Assembly: GCA_011037195.1 (NCBI GenBank)
Contig: JAAEAF010001907.1
Location: 1 to 64,000, forward strand
Source of the DNA: Triatoma infestans
Taxonomy: Eukaryota; Arthropoda; Insecta; Hemiptera; Reduviidae
DNA: 64,000 nt
Direction: 5' to 3'
The notes beneath the pieces were generated by a model. That model searched no databases. It was given only the letters and a program-made list of their open reading frames with translations, and was not told the DNA's origin. Position 1 is the stretch's first letter. Each line of letters starts with the position of its first letter. Shown piece after piece: positions 41,590-51,928 of this stretch. The position numbers and the translations under genes were made by a program.

Positions 41590-42435
41590 CTGAAATTTCA
41601 AAATGTGATTTGATTTTTGAAGGAGATTTCAAAATGACATTTTTCTTTGAAAGAGAAATTGGATAGATGGCTGTTTGATACGCATGCATTTCTTAATACT
41701 ACGCGACCTACTCATGTTTATAACCTTGTTCTCAAAACCTTCATCACCTAACCTTCCACAGTTATATAAGAAACTGAATTCATTTGGTTTTATATTTAAT
41801 TGTATTAAAACAATGCTTTAGAGAACTGTAAAAAGAAAAAAAAGTGAATAAATTGCAATAAAACAAGAAAAGTAAATGAATAAACATATAAAAATAGGTT
41901 TCATATATACAGAACAATCAGTATATACAAAACAATGAGAGTAGTATATTAAAAAATCATTTGACTGAGCATAATTTATAATTTAAAAAAATATAATTAT
42001 AATAATTAAATGGAGGGAGAAAAAAGTTGATCAATTATTCAGGCATTGCCGTACTTTTCCTTTTCTTTTTATTTTTTGTGTTGCCGTCCTTGGAAGTTGT
42101 TTTTAGTTTTTTTATGACAAAAAAAAGGGAGAAAAATATTCTGTCTGGGAAAGAAATGTTCACAGGCAAATTTATAAAACGGATCAATTAAAGCTATTGA
42201 TTAGTTCGTTCATTTGTAAATTTCTTCTTCTTCTTCTACCAAATTATTAATTTTTAGGTCCTCTCTCCCATGTGCCACGATTTTCTACTCAACTTTTCAT
42301 GATTTTCTATTTAAAAAAAAAAAAAAAAAAAAGTCCAAGACTTTCTTTACTCTTTATTGTAATACCCTCATAACAAAATGCGACTCCGTTTATAATGTAA
42401 TTATTTCACCTTGTTTTATTGTTTTAGGAAAAACT
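41590..42435. other. No recognisable gene; upstream of first found ALDH3 exon
   Basis: AT-rich DNA with a T/C-rich part (42225-42260) and an A tract at 42313-42333. The missing ALDH3 initiator exon could be here or further right but no candidate is convincing. Confidence 0.4.
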
Positions 42436-42439
42436 TAGA

Positions 42440-42970
42440 AACTGCTTGTAGGAAAACATGAAAAATATGAAAAACCCAACCTGAAAGTTCGCAATTCCGT
42501 TCAACGATTTTCTTAATCTTGGGAATTTTTAAACTAGTTTAATTTTCCCCTGTCTATTTTGTTGGTGGAACCTTAAGAAATTTTAAAATTGCATTCTAGA
42601 AGGAAGGTCCACAATATTTCAGAAATCCCAAAAGAATATTTGTTCTGGAAAAATGTTACATTTAAAAGTGATAATCCTATATAAGTATGTTAGTATGCGA
42701 AATAAAATAAAGTAGTATCTCACTTCCTGATGTCGGATCTTCACCGAAACCTTCAGTCGAATCCCATTTTTGGCCAAACGGAATGTCCAATTTCAGCTTT
42801 CTACAATTTTTCGCTTTTTAATGTATTTTGTTCATACTACCGCTCCCAAAGACTTTTCGCAACTTCGGCATGAGTCGTGTTTTGTACCCAGAGGGGCCAC
42901 AAATATGAAATCGTGGTAATTAATCAATTTCTAAAAATTGACAAGACTGCAATAAATATTGGTTTGAGCA
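42440..42970 (+). repeat. R1 repeat, mostly complete
   Basis: R1 blocks: 'gttcgcaattccgttcaacg' (42487), 'gcattctagaaggaaggtcc' (42592), 'aagtagtatctcacttcctg' (42711), 'aaacggaatgtccaatttca' (42777), 'caatttttcgctttttaatg' (42804). It ends near the 'gacaagactgcaataaatat' 3' region. Confidence 0.7.
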
Positions 42971-43116
42971 GTAAGAGAAAGTAAAATGAAGTGAGCTCAT
43001 AAAAAAATTCATATTAGATATTAGTTATCAATAGTTTTAATTTCTCTACATTCTTATCAATGTTTATTGTTAATAAACATTCTTCTATATATATTATATA
43101 TATAATATATATATGT

Positions 43117-43353
43117 AGGGAAGGGATTAGCTCAGTGGTTAGCGTGTTGGACTCCTACGCGGAGGTCCCGGGTTCGAGTCCACTGCTTACCCCTTAGATT
43201 TTTTCTTCCTAGGAGCCTCTACAGCTCACTGTTCGGTGATGGACAGTGTTGTCTGTAGCGAGAGAACACTGTCCGGAGGCCGGCAGTGCACTGAGAAGGC
43301 TCCGGGCGCTAATGACCATAGATGTTGACGCGCCTTAAATTAAAAAAAAAAAT
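43117..43353 (+). mobile_element. tRNA-derived SINE, copy 3 (full length)
   Basis: Near-identical to the 5895 copy, with an excellent head: TAGCTCAGTGGTTAGCG and GGTTCGAGTCC. It is flanked by TA-rich 'atatatatatg'-type sequence on both sides, so the exact target duplication is ambiguous. It appears to be one of the youngest members here. Confidence 0.93.
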
Positions 43354-43986
43354 ATATATATATATGTGTGTGTTGAAATAAACACTCTTTTTTCTATTTA
43401 AAAAATACGCAACAAAATTCTAAGGCAATTTAAATAAAACCCAAAGAAAATAGTTATAACTTCTACTATTAAGGGCGCATTTTTTATTCTAATTTATTTT
43501 ATGACCCCAGTGAGTACACAGTTAATTAATTAAATTTAATTACTGCCTGTACTGTTGAACTTCGTGAAAAGGCTCCTTGTAAATTAAACATTTAAATGGG
43601 TTCCAAATTTAAAGGAATATTTTTAAATTAAACTGAGATATTTAAAGTTCTGTCTCTCTTTAAAAATCAAAATGATTTTTTTAATGCAATAAAATTATTA
43701 CAAAATAAACAAGATTTAAGAGCATTTTAAACAGGATGGATAATGCTGTTTTTTGTTCAAAAGTGCAACGACACTTGACCTCTAGCTTATGCAACAAATA
43801 GCAAAAAATATCACATTCTTAATATAAGAATTGTACTAAAAAGTAATAACTAATATTTTTTGAATTATTATCATAGAATTTTCTTGCTGATTAATTAATG
43901 TTATTGTTAAATTTCAATAATTTTAATGACCATCAAAAAATTTTTAATGAAGAAACTCAGCTGTCAGCCTCTCACATGACTTTCTC
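43354..43986. other. No recognisable gene
   Basis: AT-rich spacer between SINE copies. Confidence 0.45.
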
Positions 43987-44140
43987 TTTTTTTTTAAGTT
44001 AAGTCGCGTCAACATTTGTGGCCATTGGCGCCCGGAGCCTTCTCAATGCATTGCCGGCCTCTCGTTACAGACAACACTGTCCATAACCAGATAGTGTGAG
44101 CTGTAGAGGCCTCGAGGAAGAAAAAAATCTAAGGGGTAAC
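43987..44140 (-). mobile_element. tRNA-derived SINE, copy 4, truncated at its head
   Basis: Inverted copy of the 5895 family: the T tract at 43988-43995 is its A tail, 'gtcgcgtcaacatttgtggc' is its 3' body, and it ends at 'ctaaggggtaac', just before where the tRNA head should begin. An R1 fragment adjoins it. Confidence 0.85.
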
Positions 44141-44149
44141 ACTGGATTT

Positions 44150-44480
44150 CTCTTAATGAAGTTCTAATTGACAAAAATTTCATTCAAACTTGGAAATTTT
44201 ATTAAACATTTAATCGAAAAACTGAATAAAAAAACCATTCAGTAAATCGCGCTTTGTTTGGCGCATTTCGTCAAAAAACTTCGAACCGGATTTATGTTAC
44301 TAGTATCTAAAAAGAAAATCAAGTTTGAGCTTCCTGAGAATTTGCTTTTGAGATATTTTGTTCACACAAACACCAATACAATTCGCTAAAAACGATTTTC
44401 TTTTTCCATACCTAACAGAATTGCGGTAAAAAATTTGCCAGATTGCAGTACTTCCTCGTGTAGCAATAAGAGAAAGTAGC
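44150..44480 (+). repeat. R1 repeat, short copy
   Basis: 'gaataaaaaaaccattcagt', 'aaaaagaaaatcaagtttga', 'gcttcctgagaatttgcttt', a short CA region and the 3' end 'gattgcagtacttcctcgtg' with 'agcaataagagaaagta' (44461-44477), a preserved right terminus. Confidence 0.75.
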
Positions 44481-44484
44481 AATC

Positions 44485-45060
44485 TCTGATGAAACAGACT
44501 GAAGACAGGGCTATTCTCACATTTCTAATTGAAAAAAATTTTCTAGACAAAGTTGGGAGTTTACTAAACATTTAGTTGCCCTTAATATATAGAATAATAG
44601 GTGGTGGTGCCAAACACTATAATGAAGTGACCTGACAAAATGACATCTAGTTAATTTGCAGGACCACTCAAATTTCCCTAAATCAATGATTCCACAAAAA
44701 ATATTTTACATAATAATGAGAGACCTACGTGAGTTCAATAAGCACACCCAGTTTAAAGAAAATCTAAAATTGTGCACAAACTCGATAAAGTAGTATTTCT
44801 GAGAAATTGAAATGAGTAAAGTGATTCTTTCTGTAAGTGAAAACTTCTGCCGGATCCTCCCAACATATTATGTAACCTCAATACTTCCTTGAAATTCCTG
44901 TTTTTGAGCTATGCCGTTTACCCATTACCCGTAGGTCCCGCGCCGTAGGCACCCAGTTATGTAGTATGCCGTTTATATGTATTTCCGGTGAAAATTCAAT
45001 TTCGAAAAATCTGATACAAATGCAACAATTTCTCTTAGGGTAATAAGAGAAAATAAAAAT
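44485..45060 (+). repeat. R1 repeat, next copy in the same direction
   Basis: 'ataataggtggtggtgccaa' (44591), 'gaccactcaaatttcc', 'cccagtttaaagaaaatcta' and the 3' end 'gtatttccggtgaaaattca' with 'ctcttagggtaataagagaa' (45032). It directly follows another copy, giving a head-to-tail pair. Confidence 0.75.
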
Positions 45061-45084
45061 TATAGCTAATTAAACGCTTTCTAC

Positions 45085-45285
45085 AAAAAAAAATGTAGAA
45101 TTGCAAATGCAGGAGCGCCGCAGATTACGCGGTAACCTCGGGATGAGTCCAGCAGTGTTGCCATAGTTTTTCTCGCCCTAGGAGTCACTACAACTGTGAA
45201 CTTCCGATGATGGCCAGAAACGTCCGGCTCGGAGGCCGGCTTACATTGAGAAGGTGCCAAGTAGCCATACATATTGAAGACTTAA
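45085..45285 (+). mobile_element. tRNA-derived SINE, copy 5, degraded
   Basis: The body is clear: 'tttttctcgccctaggagtc', 'tccgatgatggccag', 'ggctcggaggccggcttaca' and 'ttgagaaggtgccaagtagc'. The tRNA head survives only in part ('aacctcgggatgagtcca'). Confidence 0.7.
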
Positions 45286-45595
45286 ACAGAAAAACAATAT
45301 ACCTCACAAATTCATTGCCAAATCAGCTTTCAGAGCAGAACTCGATCAATTTAGAACTAAGAAGGTCCTAAACGAGCAGTTCATTCGTTGCTATAGCGGC
45401 CCCTTCCATTGGCTTACGTTTTCATGTCGTTTTTCACAAGTCGTTTCTTTTTTGCAGCATTTATGCTTCAGTTTATGATCACGAGGCGTTTTAATCGTTC
45501 CGTTTCTCCTTAAGGAAAAATAGAAAAGCTTCAAGGATCTTGGCGTCCTGCGGGAATACCAACCTAGCAAATCCGTACAACACTTACAACTACAC
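45286..45595. other. No recognisable gene
   Basis: Short moderately GC-rich spacer, unassigned. Confidence 0.4.
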
Positions 45596-45599
45596 TCCC

Positions 45600-46090
45600 A
45601 GAATCCACAAATCCAAAAATTTTTATTGAAAAGATTCGTGGTGGGGATTATAAATGTTGGTAGCCCTAGATAAATTTGTAACGGCAGTTTAAAAATAAAC
45701 CTAACTCACAAATCATCCAGAAACTTTCTATAACCAATTTTTCCGGGAAAATGTTTGATGATAGTGATAACTATTCCAGTTTGAAGAAAATCGTCGGGCC
45801 CGCGTTCGATTAAAGTCTGAAAACCTCATGAGATCTATTTTGCAAAATCCCATTATTTCTGGTCAACCTATTTTTTTCAAACTTCCAAGTCTAGCAATGC
45901 TTAAAACATTAAAGAGATGACAGAATCTTTTACTGTACTGAAGTTGTACTTGCATTTTAGTGGAAAGCTAAGGATGTGCAATCATACTAGGACTCTTGAA
46001 AAACCATTTTTGGATGACTGAGGATTAAACGAACGCACAGACTATGCTGAGTTGCATTGCAGTAATAGAATCGATTTCCGGTCTTTGTTT
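45600..46090 (+). repeat. R1 repeat, degraded
   Basis: 'accaatttttccgggaaaat' (45733), 'gaagaaaatcgtcgggcccg' (45782), 'aaatcccattatttctggtc' and similar blocks, then a second central block near 45950-46020 ('ttttagtggaaagctaagga'). The order suggests two overlapping partial copies. Confidence 0.6.
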
Positions 46091-46564
46091 TGGATTTTCA
46101 TGGATTAAAATTAATATGAAAAAAAATAGTAAACTAAAAAGCGCTAAAATTATGAATTTATGTTGGTAAACTTGCTTGCATAGTCAGCATTAATTTCGAT
46201 TGTTTAAGAGCATCGTTTAACAAAATGTTATATATTTTTTCATATTTTAAATTTGAACTTAATTCTAGTTAAACAAGAAGATTTATTTTCTTTTTCTACA
46301 ATTTCAAATAAAAATCATTAGAATTGATCGTCCATTCACTTTCCAATTAAGTAAAATATTTCAGGTTAAGGACATCATGTTATGTTAACTCGGCGATTTC
46401 AGAGTAACCATACAACTGAAAAATAAGAAACAAAAATGAATATAATTTAGAATTTAATTTTAGTTCAACTGTTAACTTGGGGTGAGGGTAAAAGATTAGG
46501 GTACATGCGCTTTCTGGCATGAAAAGCATTTTTGCTAATTTACCACATAATTAAATATTTTCCG
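46091..46564. other. No recognisable gene
   Basis: AT-rich spacer up to the long-TIR transposon. Confidence 0.45.
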
Positions 46565-46893
46565 TATACAGGGTATTGTCACGGAGCAGAGGTCGAAACT
46601 TCCGGAGGTGATCCAGCAGCTCAAATGTAACAAAAAATATTTATTCACTCTGGCCTGGTTCTCAATAGTGTCCAAGATACTGCATTTTAACTTTTCCGTC
46701 GACATTCGCGTTTTTCACCATAAAGATGGTCGTAACTTTTCTATCTTTTATCCTATAACAAATCTGTTTATTCCAAACGAAAGAGCATTAAATTTCCTGT
46801 AAATCTGAAACGTTTAACGCTTTAACACATAACCTGCTCCGTTTCACGACTTCCGAGGTTGCACTTCCTATTTCTTGAGCATTCTGCCTTAAT

Positions 46894-47832
46894 TCATCGC
46901 TCGCAACTGTAATTCTTCCAATTAGTTGTTCCCTGCTTTAGTTGTAAACCTTTGTTTTTAAGGTTCCTTTGTTTAAGGATTTTTAAATCAAGTGGTGTTA
47001 AGTCGGGACTCCTCGGCGGCCACCGTACGGATCCATATCGCCCTATCCACCTTTGCGGATAATTGTCATCCAGCCAGGATGTTATTGTTCTTCCATCATG
47101 GGCATCCGTCCATCTGCCACCATACTTCTGTCCTTGCTCAAGAGGAATATCTTCAAGGGATGTTGGCAAATTATTTTCAAAAAATTGAAAGTAGTTGTGC
47201 GAACTAAGACGCTGTGGCAAAATCATGGGATGTAAAAGATATCTCCCCAAAATAACCAACCAAACATTAACACTGAACTGGTGTTGATAGTGGGATACTT
47301 TAATTGCATGTGGATTCTCCTGGAACCAAATGTGATAATTAATAATACCTTCTCGTGAAAATGTTGTCTCATCCTTCCATAGCACAGAATTAAAAAATAA
47401 CTGCTCATTTCTAGTCTTTGTCAAAAACCACTCGCAAAATTGTGGTCTTGATTCCTTATCTAGTGGTTGTGCAGGAGCGAAGTGATATGGATGTCTGCCA
47501 TCATTTCTTAACACTTGAATACCGTGCTATGCGATGTGCCTACTTGCAATGCCGCCCTCAGAGTACTTAACTGCGGATAATTATTGAAGGCCGCCAAAAT
47601 AGTATCAGTCTGCATCCATAGCTTTCCCTACCAGGTGTACTGCCTGCTTGGTTCGGAGTTTTGCCAGTTTCTCGTAAAATCCTATATGCTGTTACCATCG
47701 TTCTCCAGTGAGGTGTACATTGTGTCGGAAAAAGCGCTCGATACTCCCTCACCGCTTGTTGAGCATTTCCACGGGGGCACTGTACGCAAAAACCATGTCG
47801 CTGACCTCCTCGTTAGTAAATAAGTTTGGCAT
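46894..47832 (-). pseudogene. Mariner-superfamily transposase with DUF4817-type N-terminus, frameshifted
   Basis: N-terminal part: MPNLFTNEEVSDMVFAYS, then in the next frame AVREYRALFPTQCTPHWRTM and YRILRETGKTPNQAGS (DUF4817-like helix-turn-helix). After more breaks a long open part (47514-46894) follows: RHPYHFAPAQPLDKESRPQF, VLWKDETTFSREGIINYHIW (first catalytic Asp in KDET), then ENNLPTSLEDIPLEQ, and WPPRSPDLTPLDL (final DDE-type motif). The central 'HDGAPAH' motif is damaged (DAHDGRTITSW). At least three frameshifts or stops make it inactive. Confidence 0.85.
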
Positions 47833-48007
47833 AATCGCGATGCCTAATTTATGATGAATGTACACGTCTAATATTATTGACAATCAAAAATAAACTGATA
47901 AAAGATCAAAATGTTTATTTTCATTGTTATGAGAGGATTAAAGGGATTTCTTATTTGTGTAAATATTTACCATAACAAACCAAACATTGGGTATTCGAGG
48001 TTAATGT

Positions 48008-48905
48008 AACGGCAAGAGAGAGCGCCAAGCCCGACCGAGAGAAAACAGACTCTTCTCGTACTCTCTCACTTAAGCAGGCTAGAGTGGGGAGAACCTGTAT
48101 ATTAGTCAGCGAGAGATCTAGACATGAATCAATCAATCTATCAGCTTCAACCATACATCGCATCGTGTCATAACTCTACTCTACTCCTTTATTCTATAAA
48201 ATCATTACAGTCCAGTGCAGTTTGTGTAAGCTTATAGTTATATTATAACAGTCTTCATAGCTTGTCTAATTAATCTAACCTAATTTCTGTCCTCATCAAC
48301 TCCATAATAGAATTATTAATTTTCTCCTATGTCAATTTTTGGAGAAGGAACAAAAAGAAAATAATCATTTTAGTTTTGAATTATTATTAATTGACTTTGA
48401 AAAAACCTCCATTATATCATTAAGATAAGTTGCACAAACAATTGTAGACAAGAAACTAAAAATTTGCCATAATTCTTTCCTACTTCCTGGTTTGAATAAT
48501 GAAAATTGGGTAGATATTAGTCATTTTTTGGCGTCTAAATAAATATCATAGATTTAACATAAATCATAAATCGTTTAATTGAAGGTTTAAAATAACATTT
48601 TGTTGTTATCATTATTGTAACGGCACGAGAGTGAGCCAAGCCCGACCGACAGAAAACAGACTCTCTCTCGTTCGGGCTTGGCTCTCTCTCTTGCCATTAC
48701 ATCATTTAATAGAATAAAGGAGAAGAGTAGAGTCATGACACGATGCGATGTATGGTTGAAACTGATAGATTGATTGATTCATGTCTAGATCTCTCGCTGA
48801 CTTATATACAGGTTCTCCCCACTCTAGCCTGCTCAAGTGAGAGAGTACGAGAGAGAGTCTGTTTTCTCTCGATCAGGCTTGGCTCTCTCTCTCTTGCCGT
48901 TACAA
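48008..48905. mobile_element. Fold-back element with inverted ~200-bp arms
   Basis: The left arm (48008-48215) begins gtaacggcaagagagagcgc and ends near ctataaaatcattaca. The right arm (48700-48905) is its inverted copy and ends cttgccgttac. Between them, at 48617-48700, is a further small hairpin whose two halves are again the arm tip (gtaacggcacgagag ... ctcttgccattac). No ORF of note is present. The arms have TG...CA-like tips, so an inverted pair of LTR-like blocks is an alternative reading. Confidence 0.8.
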
Positions 48906-49429
48906 TTCGATATCAGTGAAAAGTCGGTTACGCAACTTCCCTGTTTTCTGCATTTACACCCCTCTGTTCGGGGTATTTAAAAAAAAAAAATCCGTATGGT
49001 CTTGAAGCTCAATAAATGCGCAACTTTTTTTATAATTGGGTGACTTCTTGATTCATTAATCACTGAAAAAGTAAGTTGAAAATTTTAACAAAAATCTCGA
49101 GAACGAATTTTTTAAAAATTAAAGTAAAAATTGCATGGTTTATAAGAAAGGTTTTTGAGGTTGTGGGTTAAGCATATTTTTAGGAAATTTAATGCTCTTT
49201 CGTTTGGTATAAACAGATTTGTTGTAGGATAAAGGATAGAACAGTTACGACCGTTTTTATGATGAAATTCCGGCGAATGTCGACGTAAAAGTAAAAGATG
49301 CAAATATCTTGGACACTATTTTGTTGCATTTGAGCTGCTGAATCACCTCCCGAAGTTTCGACCTCTGCTCCTTGTACACCCGGTATAGTTATTCGGTATA
49401 TAAGTTTCCTGCAAGTCTTAGCAGCTTTT

Positions 49430-49545
49430 TACTTTCTCTTGGCATTAAGTATTGCAAGCAAGTCAAATTTTCGAAATTAATTTTTGCACGGGAAATCTAT
49501 GTTTTGAAGTCCCCAAAATTGGGAAAAAAATCTCGTATGAACCAG
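49430..49545 (-). repeat. R1 3'-end fragment, inverted
   Basis: 'ttttactttctcttggcatt' (49427) is an R1 right terminus read backwards, followed by 'agtattgcaagcaagtcaaa' and 'ttttgcacgggaaatctatg'. The copy stops after the 'gaagtcccc' block. Confidence 0.7.
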
Positions 49546-49574
49546 AGTTACATCATCCCGCTCTGGGAGTGAGT

Positions 49575-50230
49575 GACTCGCAGGACTTTCTCTCACTGCA
49601 GTCAAAACGATAAATGAAAAATTTTTATTAAACTTAAAACATAATACATTAAACTAAATTTGACTGAAGTTAGTCGCCCTTTACCATGCACCACAACATG
49701 TTAGACGGTGTTTGTTTAAATTACCACTTTTGGGAAACAGATCTTTGCCAAACTTGTAATTCTAGCACCGCATTCAATGTATCTTGATATTATAAATGTG
49801 GTAGAACCATAAAGTGGTACTTCAGAGGAAGCTTGAATGTTACTATCCCCCCCCCCCCCCAAAGCCGTCCACAAAATCAATTTAACTGAAAAAATAGTTA
49901 ATAAAAAAAATGTTGATAAACAATTATATATGTAGATAGTTTTTGAAGTTTATGCAAAATCATTGTAGGCCATGTTGGGGAAAATCTCAAAAACTAAAAG
50001 AAAAAACTTTCATTGGAAGTCACAGTTCCGGTTTTGAAAAGCTACAATCGTATGCGAATGGATGGAATATGAAGTAGAAATTCCTGTAATTTATGCTTAC
50101 ACGCCCACTTACATACATTCACATTCTTGAAAACATTTTGTTCCTAACCAGGGTTCATCCAAAAGATGTACATCTGATGAAAACTCATTTTCGAAAATTT
50201 GGCAATAACTTGCTTGCTTTTACTAGCAGT
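49575..50230 (+). repeat. R1 repeat, near full length
   Basis: The left end 'gactttctctcactgcagtc' (49583) is followed by 'cagatctttgccaaactt', 'ggtagaaccataaagtggta', a C run (49850-49861), 'tttgaagtttatgcaaaatc', and the 3' part 'gatgaaaactcattttcgaa' (50177) with a degraded right end. Confidence 0.75.
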
Positions 50231-50384
50231 AAGCGAAAGGAAGAAAAGAAAAAGCTTGGACAGCTAACCAGCGACCTGGATCCGCAAAGAGTTAAATGGC
50301 AAAATGTAACATAATTTCAGGGAAATTGACCGTAATTGATTCAGAAGTTGCAATACAAAGTGTACTCCTTGCCCCGATTACATC

Positions 50385-51005
50385 TCACAACAATCTGTGG
50401 AAACTGAGAACTGAGGCGAGACGGTGGCTATCAATCCCACGTTCTGGCATCAATTTACAAGCGCTGCTCGTGAGTACGAACAGAGTTCTTGGAGGAGTCT
50501 CAAGAACATGAAAGAGTGTTTTATCTTTCTCACCACATTTCCTACATAGTGGGTCTGCAACAAGAACTATACTACAGAAGTGATTTTTTAAAGAAAACAC
50601 TGCCTTTTGACCAGATTATCCTCCTTAACTCTCTTTTCGTTCTGCCATGGAGATGCGTCGTACTCCTCAAAACATCAAAACAGGATGTTTTTCTTTATAA
50701 GCCAATCTCTAATCTCAATGGTCTAGCCGGGGGGGAGGGCGATGATATGCCACAAAAAATAGGACATCTGCATGGCCCCTCCTTTGCCAATCAATCTCTT
50801 CCTTTCCTTGAATGGTTCTATGCCCTGGAACACAGCCGCATGCAATTGTGGTTCACTATTCAGTTCCTTCTGACATTCAACAAATATTAGACCTGTAGCA
50901 ATTCGCCTCCAAAGCCTTTAGTGTGGCCAAACTGTCAGTAGAAAATGCAATTCTTCTGCCCATTTGTCCTTTTAAAATATTGTTCTCAGATTTCAGCCTG
51001 AAAGA
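50385..51005 (-). pseudogene. LINE with RNase H domain and C-terminal CCHC-like motif, broken
   Basis: The minus strand reads, across frames, SLATLKALEANCYRSN then ELNSEPQLHAAVFQGIEPFK, ERKRLIGKGGA (RNase H 'VPGH.GI.GNE.AD.LA..GA', decayed). It then continues with ELRRIIWSKGS and VADPLCRKCGEKDKTLFHVL (the Cys-X2-Cys ... His zinc motif typical after RNase H in I/R1/LOA-type elements). There are several frame changes and stops. The matching fragments at 39840 and 39180 suggest one LINE family with several relics in this window. Confidence 0.65.
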
Positions 51006-51060
51006 CTTGATGAAATGCTAAATATTCCCAATTTGTAGAGCAATTGTGAAGATCAATGAT

Positions 51061-51105
51061 AATAACCGCAGTAAGAGAAAATCGAGTGAGGTGTTTCACA
51101 ATAGA
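51061..51105 (-). repeat. R1 5'-end stub, inverted
   Basis: 'cgcagtaagagaaaatcgag' followed by 'tgaggtgtttcaca' is the complement of the R1 left end. It sits just left of a plus copy, so the two left ends face apart from a short CA-rich spacer. Confidence 0.6.
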
Positions 51106-51132
51106 GAAGTAAAGATAAACAAACACACACAC

Positions 51133-51928
51133 TACTTTCTCTTACTCCAGTTCTCAAAATTATATTTGACAAATTTAATGAAATTCGTCGAAAAATGAAA
51201 AAACTGTCCCGTAAAAGCGCACTTCCGGTTTACTAATTTTCTTGAAACTAGGAATTTTGGCCATCTGTTTGTTTCTAATTAATTTTGTTTGGATGATAGA
51301 ATTGTATAATAATCAACTATGATAGCACTTTAGAGAAAAACATAACCGCACCCCTCCCCTAAAAGTGCCCTTACATGAATTTTCCCTGAGAAATGTTTTC
51401 AATAAAAGTTGTAGATCTTTGCATGTTTAGTTTATAGAAGAAGTTTCAAGAAAATCGTCGGAGACATTTTTGAGAAAAACGCAAAAAAGTAAAAAAATTA
51501 ACGTAACCTCCTCAAACATTTAACTCTCCATTCTTCCTTAACAGTTCCTGAGGAAGGACACCAGAGGTGTCCGAAACTAGAATAAACTTGTTTAAAAAAT
51601 AAAAAGTTTCTTCTTTGGCCCCAGCCAACTAATTTTATAGCTTATTTAAAAAAATTAACTAGTAAATTGGTACTTCCGGTTGAGGAATTTTGACAGATGA
51701 CCCACTGTCAGATCCCATGGTGATACCTAAAGGGAATATCAAGTTTCACTTTCTACGGTTTTTCGTTTTTGAGCTATGCTGTTCATACATACACACACAC
51801 ACAGACCATTTGCTAAAGACCATTTTTTTGGACTCAGGGGATCTCAAAATGGATATTTCCGGTGAAAACGCGATATCGAAAATTTGACACATTACAATAC
51901 TTCCTCTTACTAGGAGTAAGAGAAAGTA
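51133..51928 (+). repeat. R1 reference copy with perfect terminal inverted repeats
   Basis: The left end TACTTTCTCTTACTCC (51133-51148) and right end GGAGTAAGAGAAAGTA (51913-51928) are perfect 16-base inverted repeats. If the outer TA is a duplicated target, this has the form of a non-autonomous Tc1/mariner-type element (MITE). There is no meaningful ORF. Conserved blocks include 'cgcacttccggtttactaat' (51219), 'ggtacttccggttgaggaat' (51669), 'ggttttt cgtttttgagcta' near 51760 and 'ggatatttccggtgaaaacg' (51851). About 640 bases remain once the Penelope-like insert (51503-51648) and its duplicated target are removed. Confidence 0.9.
51503..51648 (+). mobile_element. Penelope-like tail with hammerhead motif, inserted in R1
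   Basis: Flanked by the 12-base duplication aaaaaaattaac (51491-51502 and 51649-51660), so it is a precise retrotransposon-type insertion, truncated at its 5' end. It contains the hammerhead core CTGAGGA (51548-51554), a perfect stem ggacacc-aga-ggtgtcc (51556-51572) and GAAAC (51573-51577). Downstream is AATAAA and the end 'tttggccccagccaactaat', which is shared with the two copies at 53.7 kb. Confidence 0.75.

Larger units (their letters stand above)
46565..49387. mobile_element. DNA transposon with ~270-bp inverted ends (DUF4817-type)
   Basis: The left end (tatacagggtattgtcacgg, then agcagaggtcgaaacttc...) is repeated inverted at the right end (complement of 49387 leftwards: tataccgggtgtacaaggag...). 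The match continues with indels for about 270 bases, to 'aaatttcct' on each side (46800; 49183). TA is present at both borders. The only coding relic inside is the minus-strand transposase at 46894-47832. A fold-back element (48008-48905) has inserted to its right, explaining most of the excess length. Confidence 0.85.
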
